Shown in pieces: positions 18,151 through 27,878 of a stretch of 64,000 nt of DNA. A program made the position numbers and the translations under genes. The notes under the pieces were generated by a model that made no database searches, had not been told where the DNA came from, and saw nothing but the letters and a program-made list of their open reading frames with translations. The first letter of the stretch is position 1, and each line of letters starts with the position of its first letter. The stretch covers positions 62,001 to 126,000 of the forward strand of contig JAWKRB010000009.1 of the NCBI GenBank assembly GCA_041389885.1. The letters are read 5' to 3'. The DNA comes from JAWKRB01 sp041389885 (GTDB lineage: Bacteria; Myxococcota_A; Polyangia; Polyangiales; Ga0077539).

Positions 18151-19135
18151 ATGCGTCGGACTACGCGCGTTGGCGCCGCGCTCTGCCTGACCCTCGTCGG
18201 CGGGCTCCTCTCGCCGCGCGAGTGCGCCGCGCAGGATCGCTTCAACACGCGGCAGGGCCGGGTCACCAACGGCTGGTTCTACCGCGCGACCACGGCGATT
18301 CGCCTGAACCCCATCGGGGTCTTCGCCGAGGTCCGCGGGGGCTACCGCCAGCGGCTCTTCGACCCGGGCCGGGGCCCGCTGATCCTTCGCAACACGTATT
18401 TCGCGGTGGCCCCGAGCGTGGTGGTCTCGCCCGCGTTCGTGCGTCCGGGGCTCGCGGTCGAGTTCTCGCCCCTGGCGATCCTCAACCTCTCGGCGCTGGT
18501 CGAGTACGTGCAGTTCTTCGGGAGCTTCAACCTGGCCCAGACCTGGCAGAACTCCACGGGTGACTACTCGAACGCCTCGGTGTTCGGCACCGCCGCTGGC
18601 CGCAGCGGCGACGGGGAAGAGCGCGCGCGGCCTGCAGGTGAACCTGTCCGCGCTGCTCCAGGCCCGCCTCGGCGAGCTGGTCGTGCGCTCGAACTTTCGC
18701 GGCGTGTATTTCAACCTCACGTTCACCAAGGCCGCCAACGGCACCACCGACCCCGCTCCCCCTGGGCCGGTGTTCTATGACCAGTTCTTCGACGTGCTCG
18801 CGCCCACAAACGGGTGGATCTTCGCGAACGACACCGACCTGCTCTACCAGAGCGTCCCCATGCGCTTCACCTTCGGCCTTCGCTTCAGCTCGGTGATGCC
18901 GCTCTACACCGCGGCGGAGCGGGTGGGCAGCGTCGGCGACGACGGCAACCGCACCACCATGCGCCTCGGCCCGCTGGTGGCTTACACCCTCCGCGAGGGG
19001 CGCCACGGGGTCTTCAACGCGCCGACGATCTTCGCGATGGCCCAGTGGTGGATCCAGCACCCCTACCGCACGGAGGGCATCGGCGGCGCGATGCCCATGA
19101 TCGTCATCGGGTTCGCGTTTCGCGGGGACAGCTGA
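18151..19135 (+). CDS. Putative outer-membrane beta-barrel protein (frame interrupted near 18600)
   Basis: Start at ATG 18151, with AAGAGGA 11 bases upstream; an ATG at 18139 lies on top of that ribosome site and is less likely. A cleaved signal peptide ('LCLTLVGGLLSPRECAAQ') is followed by alternating hydrophobic/polar strands rich in aromatic residues ('YFAVAPSVVVSP', 'YVQFFGSFNLAQTW', 'MRFTFGLRFSSVMPLY', 'PMIVIGFAFRGDS'), typical of a barrel. Between about 18590 and 18630 the frame changes by +1 (or -2): the first half runs into a low-complexity frame and the second resumes with 'GLQVNLSALLQARLGELVV'. About 325 residues when joined. Function unknown. Confidence 0.68.
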
Positions 19136-19146
19136 GCGGGCTCAGC
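19131..19146. terminator. Stop-codon hairpin between convergent genes
   Basis: GCTGAG-CGGG-CTCAGC: a perfect six-base stem with a four-base loop that contains the stop codons of both converging genes. There is no T-run, so action as a terminator is a guess. Confidence 0.3.
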
Positions 19147-19708
19147 GCTCGGCGCCGCAGCGCCTCGCCGCGTCGTCGGCGTCTGTCTCGCGGAGGGTAT
19201 ACGGCTCCGCCCGCGCGCCCAGCGCGGCTCGACGCGCGCAGCTCGCCGCGCGGAGCCTGCGCGCCTCGTTGACCGCGGCGACCATGGCCTCCCCCTGCAC
19301 GATCCCTCGATCGTCGCGCGATGGGTCTCGGGACCACCTCGCGTCGCTCTCTGGCGCGCACAGCGCGCGAAGGGAGGACCGCATGTCCTCCGACGCCCGG
19401 TCGTGCTCGACGGTGGGCACCACCCGCAGGGGTCGCCCGAGCAGCGCGTCGATCGCCGAGCGATTCCTCACCGCGCGCCTCAGGTCGCCGCACGAGGCGT
19501 CGACGAGCCGCGCCTGCGTGAGCAGCGTGTCGTCGAGGGGTGGGGGCATCACGCGCGCCGCGCGCCGGGCGGCGGCCACGGCGTCGACGCCGCAGCGGCA
19601 GATCCCCTCGACGCGCTCGCGCCACGCGTGGGTCCGCGCGCGGGCCGCCGCGGCGAAGCCCGCGAGCAACAGCGCCGCGAGCGCCGCCGCCGCCGCGGGC
19701 CGCCTCAC
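19142..19708 (-). CDS. Membrane-anchored hypothetical protein, last gene of the tubulin-like cluster
   Basis: 188 residues from GTG 19708, which overlaps the stop of the upstream gene (GTGA). The start is set by that overlap and places a single hydrophobic helix ('AALAALLLAGFAAAARA') at the N terminus. The rest is helical, Arg-rich and contains six Cys, including 'GICRCGVDAV', 'ASCGDL', 'ALCAPE' and 'AASCARR', suggesting that it lies outside the cytoplasmic membrane with disulfides. No family recognised. Tight coupling says it is made together with the 623-residue protein and the tubulin-like GTPase, perhaps as an envelope anchor. Confidence 0.62.
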   Translation of the reverse strand: MRRPAAAAALAALLLAGFAAAARARTHAWRERVEGICRCGVDAVAAARRAARVMPPPLDDTLLTQARLVDASCGDLRRAVRNRSAIDALLGRPLRVVPTVEHDRASEDMRSSLRALCAPESDARWSRDPSRDDRGIVQGEAMVAAVNEARRLRAASCARRAALGARAEPYTLRETDADDAARRCGAER

Positions 19709-21576
19709 TCGCCGCGACCGAGCGCGTCGCGGTAGAGCGGCAGTCGCACCGTGGGCGTGATCACGTAGTGGTCGCCGGGCGCCGCGCTCTTGAGCCCGAA
19801 GTTGCCCGCGACCAGCCCGCTGCCCGCGAGGACCCACGACACGAAGGTCTCCGCGGCGACCCGCCCGAGCCGCGCGATCTGCACGTCGGTGCGCTCGGGG
19901 TCTCCGTCGCCGAGGGCCCGCCACGTCGCGCGAAAGCGCTGCAGCGTCGCGAGGCGGTCGCGCGCGCGCTGGCGCTCGGGCTCGCCGCGCACCGAGAGCA
20001 GCGCGTCGCGGAGCACCTCCAGCGGGCGCTCGGTGCCGCCGGTGATCACGCGGCCGAAGAGCTCCTTGCCCTCGTCGGCGGTCCAGATCAGCCGCACGCC
20101 GTCGCTCCGGAGCTCGGCGTCGCCGAGGAAGTACAACCACAGCGCGAAGCCCAGCGCGCGCAGCTCGCCCACGTCGACCTCGCGGTCTGCTGGGCCGTAG
20201 CGTTCGACGAGGCCGAGGCTGAGGCTCCCCGAGGCGCCGGGGATCGCGACGATGGCCGGCGGCTCGGCCCCGGGCTCCCAGCGCGCGAGGCTCATGCCGG
20301 TCTGCGGCGCGAGCACGCCCTGCGGCACCGAGTTGGCGACCTCGCGGGAGAGGTGAATGCGAACGCCCTCCGCGGCGCCGCCGTGGGTCTGCTGCACCAC
20401 GAGGCGGATCGTGTCGGGGAACGCGACGGGGAAGCGCAGCACGTCCTCGTCGGTCACGCCCTGCCGGCCCTGCGCCCGCGCGGCGGCCATCATCAGGGGG
20501 TTCAGCACCAGGGACCGGTAGCCCTGCGCGCTGGCGTGGTCCTCGAGCCAGTGCGACTGGCCCACGCCGCGGGCGACGTTGGCGCCGCCCTCGAGCCGGC
20601 CGACGCCCGCGAGGAGCTCGAAGCCCGCGACGCTCGCCGACTCCCCTCCGCCGCTGCCGCGGGAGACCGCGACGTTCTCCCGCGCGAGGTCCCTGGGCGA
20701 CATGCGCACGGTGACCACGGCGCGGCCGTTGGGGTCGACGAGGTCGACGGTGCCCGCCTCGCGCCGCACGGGCTGAAAGAAGAGCAGCTCGGCGAAGCGG
20801 TGGCTCCACCCCGGCTCGCGCACCGGGAGGTACGCGATGAGGTCCTCGGCCTCGGCGCCGTTGCGCGAGGGGACCACCAGGCGCACCGGGCCCACGAGCC
20901 TGGCCTCGGTGCGCAGCAGCGCGCCCGGAGAAGCGGCGTCGCCCAGGAGCACCTGGAGCGCCTTCATCCACGCGGGCGCGCGCTCGTGCCCCGGCGCCCA
21001 CACCCCGTTCGCCTCGAGCACCGCGCGCCACTCGGCGAGCAGCGACATCGCCGCGCCCCGATCGGCGCTCGCGTCGATGCGGGTCTTGAGGTCAGACCAG
21101 TAGTCCTGACGGTACGCCCTGGGCGCGCACCAGAAGAGGCACTGCGGGTCGGTGGCGCCGACGAGGAGCCTCCGGCCCTCGCTCCCCATGCGCCGCGCGT
21201 CGCGGAGCAGCCCGATGAACCGGCACTCGGGGCGCAGGTCGACCAGCATCGCGCCGAAGTTGTCAGACTCCGGCCGCCGCAGGTCGACGGTCTCGATGAG
21301 CACCTCGCCCAGCGCCACCCCGAGGAGCAGCAGCCGCCAGCGCTCGAACGACTGCTGGAGCCTCGGGTTCTCGAGCTCGGGCTGCGGCTGCCGCGCGCCG
21401 TGGTCGAGGGAGAGCCCGCTCAGCACGAAGGACATCATCTCGGCCTGCGAGAAGGGCGTCGGAAAGCTCTTCGTGCGCAGGTGCGCGGCGGTGGGCTGCC
21501 ACGTGCCCTTCTTCTGGTCGATGGAGTAGGTGTCGGTCGCCGTGGCGTCTGAAGACCCTGGGATGAGCTGGAGCAT
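19705..21576 (-). CDS. Unrecognised 623-aa protein, partner of the tubulin-like GTPase
   Basis: Start ATG 21576, with GGGAG about 8 bases upstream lying on the stop of the GTPase gene; the stop at 19705 overlaps the next start by GTGA. No signal peptide and no membrane segment, so cytoplasmic or peripheral. Mixed alpha/beta composition; a long region at about 230-300 has phrases such as 'VGPVRLVVPSRNGAEAEDL' and 'YLPVREPGWSHRFAELLFF', and a further block at about 330-440 has 'HWLEDHASAQGYRSLVLNPL'. The C-terminal part ('LVERYGPADREVDVGELRA', 'ELFGRVITGGTERPLEVL') is compact. No known domain identified. Its position directly behind the GTPase suggests an obligate partner, such as an adaptor or regulator. 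Confidence 0.7.
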   Translation of the reverse strand: MLQLIPGSSDATATDTYSIDQKKGTWQPTAAHLRTKSFPTPFSQAEMMSFVLSGLSLDHGARQPQPELENPRLQQSFERWRLLLLGVALGEVLIETVDLRRPESDNFGAMLVDLRPECRFIGLLRDARRMGSEGRRLLVGATDPQCLFWCAPRAYRQDYWSDLKTRIDASADRGAAMSLLAEWRAVLEANGVWAPGHERAPAWMKALQVLLGDAASPGALLRTEARLVGPVRLVVPSRNGAEAEDLIAYLPVREPGWSHRFAELLFFQPVRREAGTVDLVDPNGRAVVTVRMSPRDLARENVAVSRGSGGGESASVAGFELLAGVGRLEGGANVARGVGQSHWLEDHASAQGYRSLVLNPLMMAAARAQGRQGVTDEDVLRFPVAFPDTIRLVVQQTHGGAAEGVRIHLSREVANSVPQGVLAPQTGMSLARWEPGAEPPAIVAIPGASGSLSLGLVERYGPADREVDVGELRALGFALWLYFLGDAELRSDGVRLIWTADEGKELFGRVITGGTERPLEVLRDALLSVRGEPERQRARDRLATLQRFRATWRALGDGDPERTDVQIARLGRVAAETFVSWVLAGSGLVAGNFGLKSAAPGDHYVITPTVRLPLYRDALGRGE

Positions 21577-21588
21577 CGTCGTTCTCCC

Positions 21589-23007
21589 TCAGGACCGCAT
21601 CGCCGCGAGCAGCGCCCGCTCGATCTTCTCGGCCATCTCGTGCGCGGGGTCGAGCGTGCGCTCCTGCCGGCGCGCGCTCGCGGTGGACTCGTGCTTGTAC
21701 GCGTCGATCAGCAGGCGGAACGCCTCGGGAGGGCGCCACTGCCGCGCGCGGTGGATCGCGTAGAGCTGCCGCGTGCGCGTGTCTCCGAAGGCCCCCAGGT
21801 CGGGGTCGCTGAAGATCGTGCGGAACCAGTGCGTGACGAACGAGAGCTGCGCCGCGCGCTCCTGGAGCGCGGAGAGCACCCTCGCGGCGAAGGCGTTGGG
21901 CGACGCGTGGTTGCGCTTCGCGACGTTGCTCATGAGCGAGCCCCAGGTGCGCCGACCGCCCTCGTAGTCGAACTCGGTGAAGTCCGAGTCCTTCTGGCGA
22001 AACGAGCCGAAGACCTCGAGGAGCACCACGGCCTCGGCGAGGCGGGCGCCGAGGGTCGCGTCCTTGGTCCCCTCGGGCACCGACCAGGCGCGGCGCAGCG
22101 GCCAGATCGCGTCGTGCTCGTCGTGCGCGAGGCCGTAGGTGCGATGCGACGCGCGGGCCTGCGTGTCGGTCTTGTCGGGCAGCACGAGGGTGCCGAAGGC
22201 CGCGAGCAGGGGGTAGATGCTGACGGTCTCGTCGTTCTCCTGCGCGGCGGGCACGGCCTTCACCTGCGCCGTGGGGTTGTCGGGCACGCCCAGGAGCATC
22301 GACGCGTCGAGCAGCCCCTTGGTGTACCGGTAGAAGTACTCGAGCCCGTGCCCCATGCTCGCGAGGAGCGTCGAGGTGTCGACGGTCTGTCCCACCGTCG
22401 GCGGCAGGTCGAACCAGCGCAGGAGAAACACGCCGTAGATGGGCTTCGCGGGGCCCACGGTCTCGCGCACGAGCTTGATGAGCTGGTGGGTGATCCCCGC
22501 GCCGGTGCCGCCGAGAAAGCTGCCGACCACGAAGATGCGGTTGGCCGTGCGCGCCACGCCGAAGAGCGGCTCCATCGCGCCGCCCTTGCTCGACGCGAAG
22601 ACCGCGCTGCCCACAGAGGGGTTGGCGAACATGCCCTTGCCGATGTCGACGCCGCCGTTGGTCCCGCCGCCGCCGTCGACGCCGCCGCTCTCCTCGTCGA
22701 AGAAGAGCTCGAAGAGCTCGCGCTCCAGGGGGTCGGCGCGGTCATCGATGAAGATCTTGCGAAACTGCGTCTCCTTCATCGTGTCGCGGGCGAAGGGCGC
22801 GACGACCGTCTCGGCGCCGTCGAGGGGGTGCGGGGTGCCCGCCGAGACGGTGTTCCCAAAGGTGCGGAGGCGAAACGCGAGGCGCGACTCGGAGTCGGCG
22901 TCGATGACGAAGGCGCGGGCGTCGGAGAGCGCGCCGAGGCGCATCAGGCGGGCGATGGCGAGGGCGATGTGCTGCCCGCCTCCGCCGACGGCGATCACGA
23001 GGTCCAT
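21589..23007 (-). CDS. Tubulin/FtsZ-like GTPase family protein
   Basis: 472 residues, start ATG 23007 preceded by GAGGAG at 6 bases. The N terminus 'MDLVIAVGGGGQHIALAIA' is the first nucleotide loop of the tubulin/FtsZ fold (normally GxGG), 'FVIDADSES' fits the next strand, and 'VVGSFLGGTGAGITHQLI' (GGTGAG at 166-171) is the tubulin signature that binds the GTP phosphates. An insert at about 105-125 is rich in Gly and Asp. The protein is longer than FtsZ and clearly not the cell-division FtsZ; it fits the diverse 'tubulin-like' families. Neighbours are a small multi-pass membrane protein upstream and two unknown proteins downstream. A GTP-dependent filament acting at the membrane is inference. 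Confidence 0.82.
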   Translation of the reverse strand: MDLVIAVGGGGQHIALAIARLMRLGALSDARAFVIDADSESRLAFRLRTFGNTVSAGTPHPLDGAETVVAPFARDTMKETQFRKIFIDDRADPLERELFELFFDEESGGVDGGGGTNGGVDIGKGMFANPSVGSAVFASSKGGAMEPLFGVARTANRIFVVGSFLGGTGAGITHQLIKLVRETVGPAKPIYGVFLLRWFDLPPTVGQTVDTSTLLASMGHGLEYFYRYTKGLLDASMLLGVPDNPTAQVKAVPAAQENDETVSIYPLLAAFGTLVLPDKTDTQARASHRTYGLAHDEHDAIWPLRRAWSVPEGTKDATLGARLAEAVVLLEVFGSFRQKDSDFTEFDYEGGRRTWGSLMSNVAKRNHASPNAFAARVLSALQERAAQLSFVTHWFRTIFSDPDLGAFGDTRTRQLYAIHRARQWRPPEAFRLLIDAYKHESTASARRQERTLDPAHEMAEKIERALLAAMRS

Positions 23008-23016
23008 GCCGGCTCC

Positions 23017-23562
23017 TCAGGTGCGGTTGGCGACGAGGCAGCCCAGGGTCGTCGCGACGAAGCTCGGGAGCAGCCCGAGGACGATGGAGCGAGCGAACAG
23101 CTGCCCGCCCAGGAAGACGTACTGCTTCAGGTCGGCCGAGTTCACGCAGCGCACGAGCTCGTCGCTGGCCACCGGGTCCCACCCCGCGAGGGAGGCGCCG
23201 ATCACCGACGCCACGCTGATCGCGGTGAGGTACCGCCCGAAGGCGCTGGACCACAGCTTCTTGCGCATCACCAGGAAGATGATCACCCCCACCAGCGACG
23301 CGCCGAACGCGTAGCCGCCCGCGGAGATCAGCGCGTCGTGGTTCGCGGTCTCGCACCGCTCCTGGGTGAGCTCCCCCGCCGCCGGCGCGCTGTCGGTCAC
23401 CACCACCGTGTCGGTCGGCGCCGCGGTCGCCGGGTCGGCGACGGGCGCGAGGCCGGCGTCGTCGCCGAGGGGATCAGTGGGCATCGGGTCAGGGAGCGCG
23501 GGCTGGTTCGCGCGAGGTTGAAGCAGCACCGGAGGGAGCATGACCGCCGAGCGAACACGCAC
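23017..23562 (-). CDS. Multi-pass membrane protein preceding the tubulin-like GTPase
   Basis: 181 residues from GTG 23562, or 174 from ATG 23541. The first ~65 residues are Pro/Ala/Asp-rich and disordered. Three hydrophobic helices follow: 'AFGASLVGVIIFLVM' before a basic 'RKK', 'YLTAISVASVIGASLAGW', and 'IVLGLLPSFVATTLGCLVA' at the end. Two Cys ('QERCETANHD' and 'LVRCVNS') lie in the segments between helices and could form a disulfide on the outer face. It starts 12 bases after sbcC and ends 9 bases before the GTPase start, so all belong to one transcript. Likely a membrane receptor for the GTPase; no family recognised. Confidence 0.72.
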   Translation of the reverse strand: MRVRSAVMLPPVLLQPRANQPALPDPMPTDPLGDDAGLAPVADPATAAPTDTVVVTDSAPAAGELTQERCETANHDALISAGGYAFGASLVGVIIFLVMRKKLWSSAFGRYLTAISVASVIGASLAGWDPVASDELVRCVNSADLKQYVFLGGQLFARSIVLGLLPSFVATTLGCLVANRT

Positions 23563-23574
23563 GCGGCGAGTCCG

Positions 23575-26500
23575 TCAAGGCTTCGCTTCTCCGAGGCCCC
23601 GGTGGTGCGCCCGAATCGCCGTGCGCGTGACCGAGCCCCCGTCCGCGCGGAGCACCTCCAGCCGCGCGGGGATCCGCCGCCGCATCTCCGCGACGTGCGA
23701 CACCACCCCGACCAGCCGGCTGCGCGCCCGGAGCTGCTCGAGCACGGCGACGGCCTTGTCGAGGGACTCCTCATCGAGGGAGCCGAAGCCCTCGTCGACG
23801 AAGAGCGACTCGAGGTGCACGCCCCCCGACGCGGCCTGGAGCACGTCCGAGAGCCCCAGCGCCATCGCGAGCGACGCGAGGAACATCTCCCCCCCCGAGA
23901 GCGACGCCGCCGGACGCTCGCCCGCGCCGTGGTACGAGTCGGTGACCGCGAGCTCGAACTCGCGCCCCGCCTGGCGGAGGTCGCGTCGGAGCAGGCGAAA
24001 GCGGCCGTCGGAGATCACGTCCAGCCGCGCGCTGGCGCAGGCCACGACGCGCTCGAAGGCGTCGATCAGCACGTAGCGCGACAGCCGCGTTCGCCCCGCC
24101 GCGCGGCCGTTCACCGCGGCGGCGACCGCGCGCACGGCGTCCCAGCGAGGCGAGCGCTGCGCGAGCTCTCGCGACAGCTCCTCCAGCCGAGCGCTCGCGC
24201 GCGCGAGCTCGCCCCGCCGCGCGAGGCTCGATCCCAGACGCTCCCGCGCGGCGTCTGCCTCCCTGCGCGCCTCCGCGGCGCGCGCCTCGAGGGACGCGGC
24301 GTCGAGCCCCTCGGTCGGGGGCGGCTCCCCGAGCGCCTCCAACGCGGCGTCGAGGCGCAGCGCCGCGGCCTCCACCGACGCCGCGCGCCTCGTGCCGGGC
24401 GCGGGCGGCGGGGTCGAGCGACGCCCGACTCGCCGCCTTCGACGTCGTCGAAGCCGTTGGCGCGCAAGGCTTCTTCGAGGACCGCCTTGCCGCGCGCAGG
24501 CGCCGCAGGGCGTCTTCTTTCGGAGCGCGACTCGAGGTCACCTCCTCGTCTGCAGCGGCCCCCGCCTCGCCTCCAGCTCCTCCCGGCGGCGCCGCGCGCG
24601 CTCCCACGCCGCCTCGGCCTCGGCGTGCGCGGACTCCGCGCTCGCCAGCGCCGCGCCGAGCGCGCCGACCTGCACGTCCCCGAGGCGCGCGTCGAGCTCC
24701 GCGAGGCGGCCCTGCTCCGCGTCGAGCCTCGCCCGGAGCGCGTCGAGCTCCGCCGAGAGCCGCTGGGCCTCGCGCTCGTCGCGCGCGGCCTGGGCGGAGA
24801 GCGCGTCGAGGGCGCGCTGCGACTCGTCCAAGAGCGACTGCCGCCGCTGCAGCGACCGCAGCTCGGACCTCGCCTGGTCCAGCGCGGCCTCGAGCTCCCC
24901 GCCGTCGGCGGACTCCGCGCTCGTGGCGTCGCGGAGCTGCGCGCGGAGCGCGTCGACCTCGCCGTCGGCGCGCGCCCAGAGCGACTCGGCCTCAGCGCGG
25001 GCCTGCTCGGCCCCGCGCGCGGCCTCCCGCGCGGCCTCGACCGCGGCGGGGTCGACCTGCGCGCCGGAGCCCCTCGCGGGCGCGGGGTGCGCCTCGCTGC
25101 CGCAGACGGGGCAGGGCGAGCCGGGCGAGAGGCCCGCGGCGAGGGCGGTCGCCATGGAGTCGAGGCGCGCGCGCTCGGCGCCGTCGAGGGCCTCGCGGGC
25201 GCTCGTCGCCAGCTCGCCCGCGCGGGTGGCCGCGCGCCTGAGCTCCCGCGCCGCCCGCTCGGCCTCGCGCACCCTGAGCGCGAGGGCCTCGCGCGCTCGC
25301 GACGCGTCGAGCCGGGCCTCGATGGACTCGACCCGCGCCCGCGCCGAGGGCCCCCCCCCGGCCAGCGCGGCGCGCTCGGCCGCCAGCTCCAGGGCCTTCG
25401 CGTCACGCTCGGTCGCGCGGGCCTCGGCGGCTCGCGCGGCCTCGACCGCGCGGGCCGACGCGACCTCGAACGCGGCGCGGTCACGCAGCACCGCGTCGCG
25501 CACCCGCTCGGCCTCGTCGGCGTCGCGCCGCAGGGGGAGCAGGCGGTCGCGGTCGCGCCGACGCGCGCTCGCCTCGGCCTCGAGGGCGTCGATGCGCGAC
25601 GGCGTGAGGGCCTCGTCGGCGATCTGCCGCTGGAGCGTCGCCAGCTCGCTCCGGGCGTCGTCCGCGGCCTTCGCGGCGGCCTCGGCGTCGTCGCGCTCCT
25701 TCTCCGCGGCGAGGGCGGCGGCGACGCACGGGGCGGCGCGGTCGGCCCGCGCGAGCGCCGCGCGCAGGGTGCTCAGCTCGGCGCGCTCGGGCTCGAGCTC
25801 GGCCCGCTCGCGCAGCAGCGCCTCGCGGCGTCGACGGTGGACCTCAGCCTCGCGCGCGGCGCGGGCCAGCTCGTCGAGGCGATCGGCCTCGGCGCGGAGC
25901 GAGGCGGCCGACGACTCGGCCTCGGCGCTCTGGGCGTCGAGCGCGTCGAGGAGCGCGCGCACCTCCGACGCGTCGTTCACGCCCTGCGTCTGCGCGACGG
26001 CGCGGAGCGCGCCGCGGACTCGCTCCTCCTCGAGCTCGGCCTCGCGGTCCATCGCGCGGAGCTGGGCCTCGACGCCGCCGAAGACCGCCGAGCCGAAGAG
26101 GTGCTCGAGGATGCGCTCGCGCTCCTCGGCGCGGGCGAGGAGCAGGTCACGAAACTCCCCCTGGGGGAGCACGATGATCCTCGCGAACTGCTCGTGCGCG
26201 AGGCCGAGCAGCGCCTCGACCGCGGCGGTGACCTTCTTCGAGCTCGAGACGGGCTCGAAGCCCGCGTCGCCGTGCAGGCACTCCAGCAGGGCCTCGGGGC
26301 GCTGCCGAACCGCGCCGCCCTTGCCCGGGCGATCGTACTCGGTGGACCGCGTCACCCGAAACACCTTCTCGCCCAGCGCGAAGGTGAGCGACGCGCGGGT
26401 GGCGTCGCCGGGCGCCGCGGCGCGGCTGCGCAGCAGGTCGTCGAGCCCCCGCGCGCCCAGGCCCTTGCCGTAGAGCGCGAAGCTCATGGCGTCGAGGAGC

Positions 26501-26625
26501 GTGCTCTTGCCCGCGCCGGTGTCGCCGTGGATGAGGAAGAGCCCCTCGTCGCGAAAGGGCTCGAGGTCGACCGCGTGGGAGGTGAAGGGGCCGAAGTGGC
26601 TGAGCTCGATGCGCAGGGGCTTCAC
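23575..26625 (-). CDS. sbcC: Exonuclease subunit SbcC (frame broken between about 24380 and 24545)
   Basis: Rad50-like ATPase that works with SbcD to cut hairpins and trim DNA ends. GTG start at 26625 overlaps the sbcD stop. Walker A 'GDTGAGKST' (about 33), Q-loop 'VLPQGEFRDLL', long coiled coils around a zinc hook 'CPVC' (about 505), ABC signature 'SLSGGEMFLASLAMALG', and Walker B 'LFVDEGFGSLDEESL' are all present. Between 24545 and 24380 the first frame reaches a stop while recognisable family pieces ('VLEEALRANGFDDVEGG', 'SLDPAARARHEA') lie in two other frames before the original frame returns with 'VEAAALRLDAALEALGE'. Several closely spaced indels with a net shift of zero explain this. 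About 1016 codons in all. Confidence 0.88.
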
Positions 26626-27806
26626 GCCGACTCCTCGGCGCGCGCCTTCGTGAGGGCCTCGCGAAAGGCCTCGAGCTGCAGGTCGGTGGGCGCGGCGCCG
26701 GTCTCTCGGGCGAAGAAGCCCTCGAAGACCTCGGCGGGGTCCCTCGCCGCGCGGAGGGCGTGAGGGGCGAGGTCGGGGAGCTCGAGCTCCAGCGCCCGGA
26801 AGCGAAGCTCCGCGGCGAAGGGGAAGCGTTCGCGCAGGCGCGCCATGGCCTGCAGCGGGGGCGGTCGGTCGGTGACCTCGGCGGACACGAAGCAGCCCTC
26901 GAAGCGGGCGAGGTCGTCCCGCGTGAGCAGCGAGTCCAGGTCGCCCTCGATGCGGGCGAGGTCCCGGCGGGGGGTGATCGCGCGGTGCTCGACGGAGGCG
27001 AGGCCGCCGCGATCGAGCTGAACGACGGTCAGTCCCTTGGGCTGGTCGACCTCGTCGAAGGCGTATTTCAGCAGCGACCCGGCGTAGCGAACCCGCCCGT
27101 CTGGGGTGAGCGACTGCGGCCGGTGCAGGTGCCCGAGGGCGGCGTAGCAGAAGCCCTCGAAGGCGCTCGCGGGCGCCGCGCCGACGCCCCCGAGGTAGAG
27201 GCTCCGCTCCGAGCGGGGGCACTCGTCGGGCCAGCGGTCGCCCTGCACGAACCCGTGCGCCACGGCGACGCTCCGAGCGTCCCCGCGGGAGGCGCGCTGC
27301 GCCTGGGCTCGCTTGAGCAGCGCGAGCACCGTGTCGCGGTGGGTCACCGACACGCCCTCGGCGGCCTCGCCGTCGGCGCTGAGGACCTCTCGGGCGACCT
27401 CGGGCTCGACGTAGGGCAGGGGGTAGACCACCACGTCGCCGTGCTCGTCGCGCAGGGTCACCGGCGGCGCCGCGGGGTCGAAGCGACCGCGGACGTGCAG
27501 GTTCTCCCGGCGGAACATCCACGACCCGAAGCCCAGGTGGTCGGCGCTGTCGTGGTTGCCCGCGATGGCGATCACGGGGAGCGAGAGCGACTCGTTCACC
27601 TCGCGGAGGAACCAGTCGAGGAGGCGCACCGCGTCGCGCCCGGGGAGCGCGCGGTCGTACAGGTCCCCGGCGATCACCACGGCGTCGACCTCGTCCCCGC
27701 GGAGCACGTCGAGCACCTGCGCGAGGGCGTGGGCCTGGTCTTCGACGAGGGAGTTGGCGTGAAAGACCCTGCCTAGGTGGAGGTCCGCGAGGTGGGCGAG
27801 TCTCAT
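26622..27806 (-). CDS. sbcD: Exonuclease subunit SbcD
   Basis: 394 residues, Mre11-like metallophosphoesterase, partner of SbcC in repair of palindromic or blocked DNA ends. All metal-binding motifs are visible: 'ADLHLG' at residue 7, 'AGDLYD' about 47, 'AGNHDS' about 85, 'VAHGFV' about 190 and 'ALGHLHRP' about 228. The C-terminal capping region is present ('LRERFPFAAELRFRALELEL'). Start at ATG 27806, which begins the typical MRLAHLADLH; the open frame upstream is a shadow of the divergent DnaJ gene. It is the first gene of the minus-strand run that ends with the tubulin-like cluster. Confidence 0.93.
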   Translation of the reverse strand: MRLAHLADLHLGRVFHANSLVEDQAHALAQVLDVLRGDEVDAVVIAGDLYDRALPGRDAVRLLDWFLREVNESLSLPVIAIAGNHDSADHLGFGSWMFRRENLHVRGRFDPAAPPVTLRDEHGDVVVYPLPYVEPEVAREVLSADGEAAEGVSVTHRDTVLALLKRAQAQRASRGDARSVAVAHGFVQGDRWPDECPRSERSLYLGGVGAAPASAFEGFCYAALGHLHRPQSLTPDGRVRYAGSLLKYAFDEVDQPKGLTVVQLDRGGLASVEHRAITPRRDLARIEGDLDSLLTRDDLARFEGCFVSAEVTDRPPPLQAMARLRERFPFAAELRFRALELELPDLAPHALRAARDPAEVFEGFFARETGAAPTDLQLEAFREALTKARAEESA

Positions 27807-27878
27807 GCTCGCAGCGTTGTACCTCACCTCCGCTTCGTGCGACGCTACAGAGCCGCGCTGCAGCGCCCGACTTCCACT

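Noticed and set aside
21589..23007. Annotation as cell-division FtsZ
   Set aside because: The signature loop is GGTGAG but the rest is too divergent and longer, with no C-terminal FtsA/ZipA tail and no dcw genes around it.
21640..26763. A 1707-codon open frame on the plus strand opposite the tubulin-like and sbcC genes
   Set aside because: It is a by-product of strong GC bias at third codon positions: the sequence is low-complexity, rich in Arg/Ala/Gly and shows no domain, while the minus strand gives clear family motifs.
19142..27806. Idea that sbcDC plus the tubulin-like genes form an antiphage system
   Set aside because: SbcCD is a widespread core repair nuclease, and there is no toxin, sensor or effector domain among the neighbours. 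Cotranscription alone is not enough.
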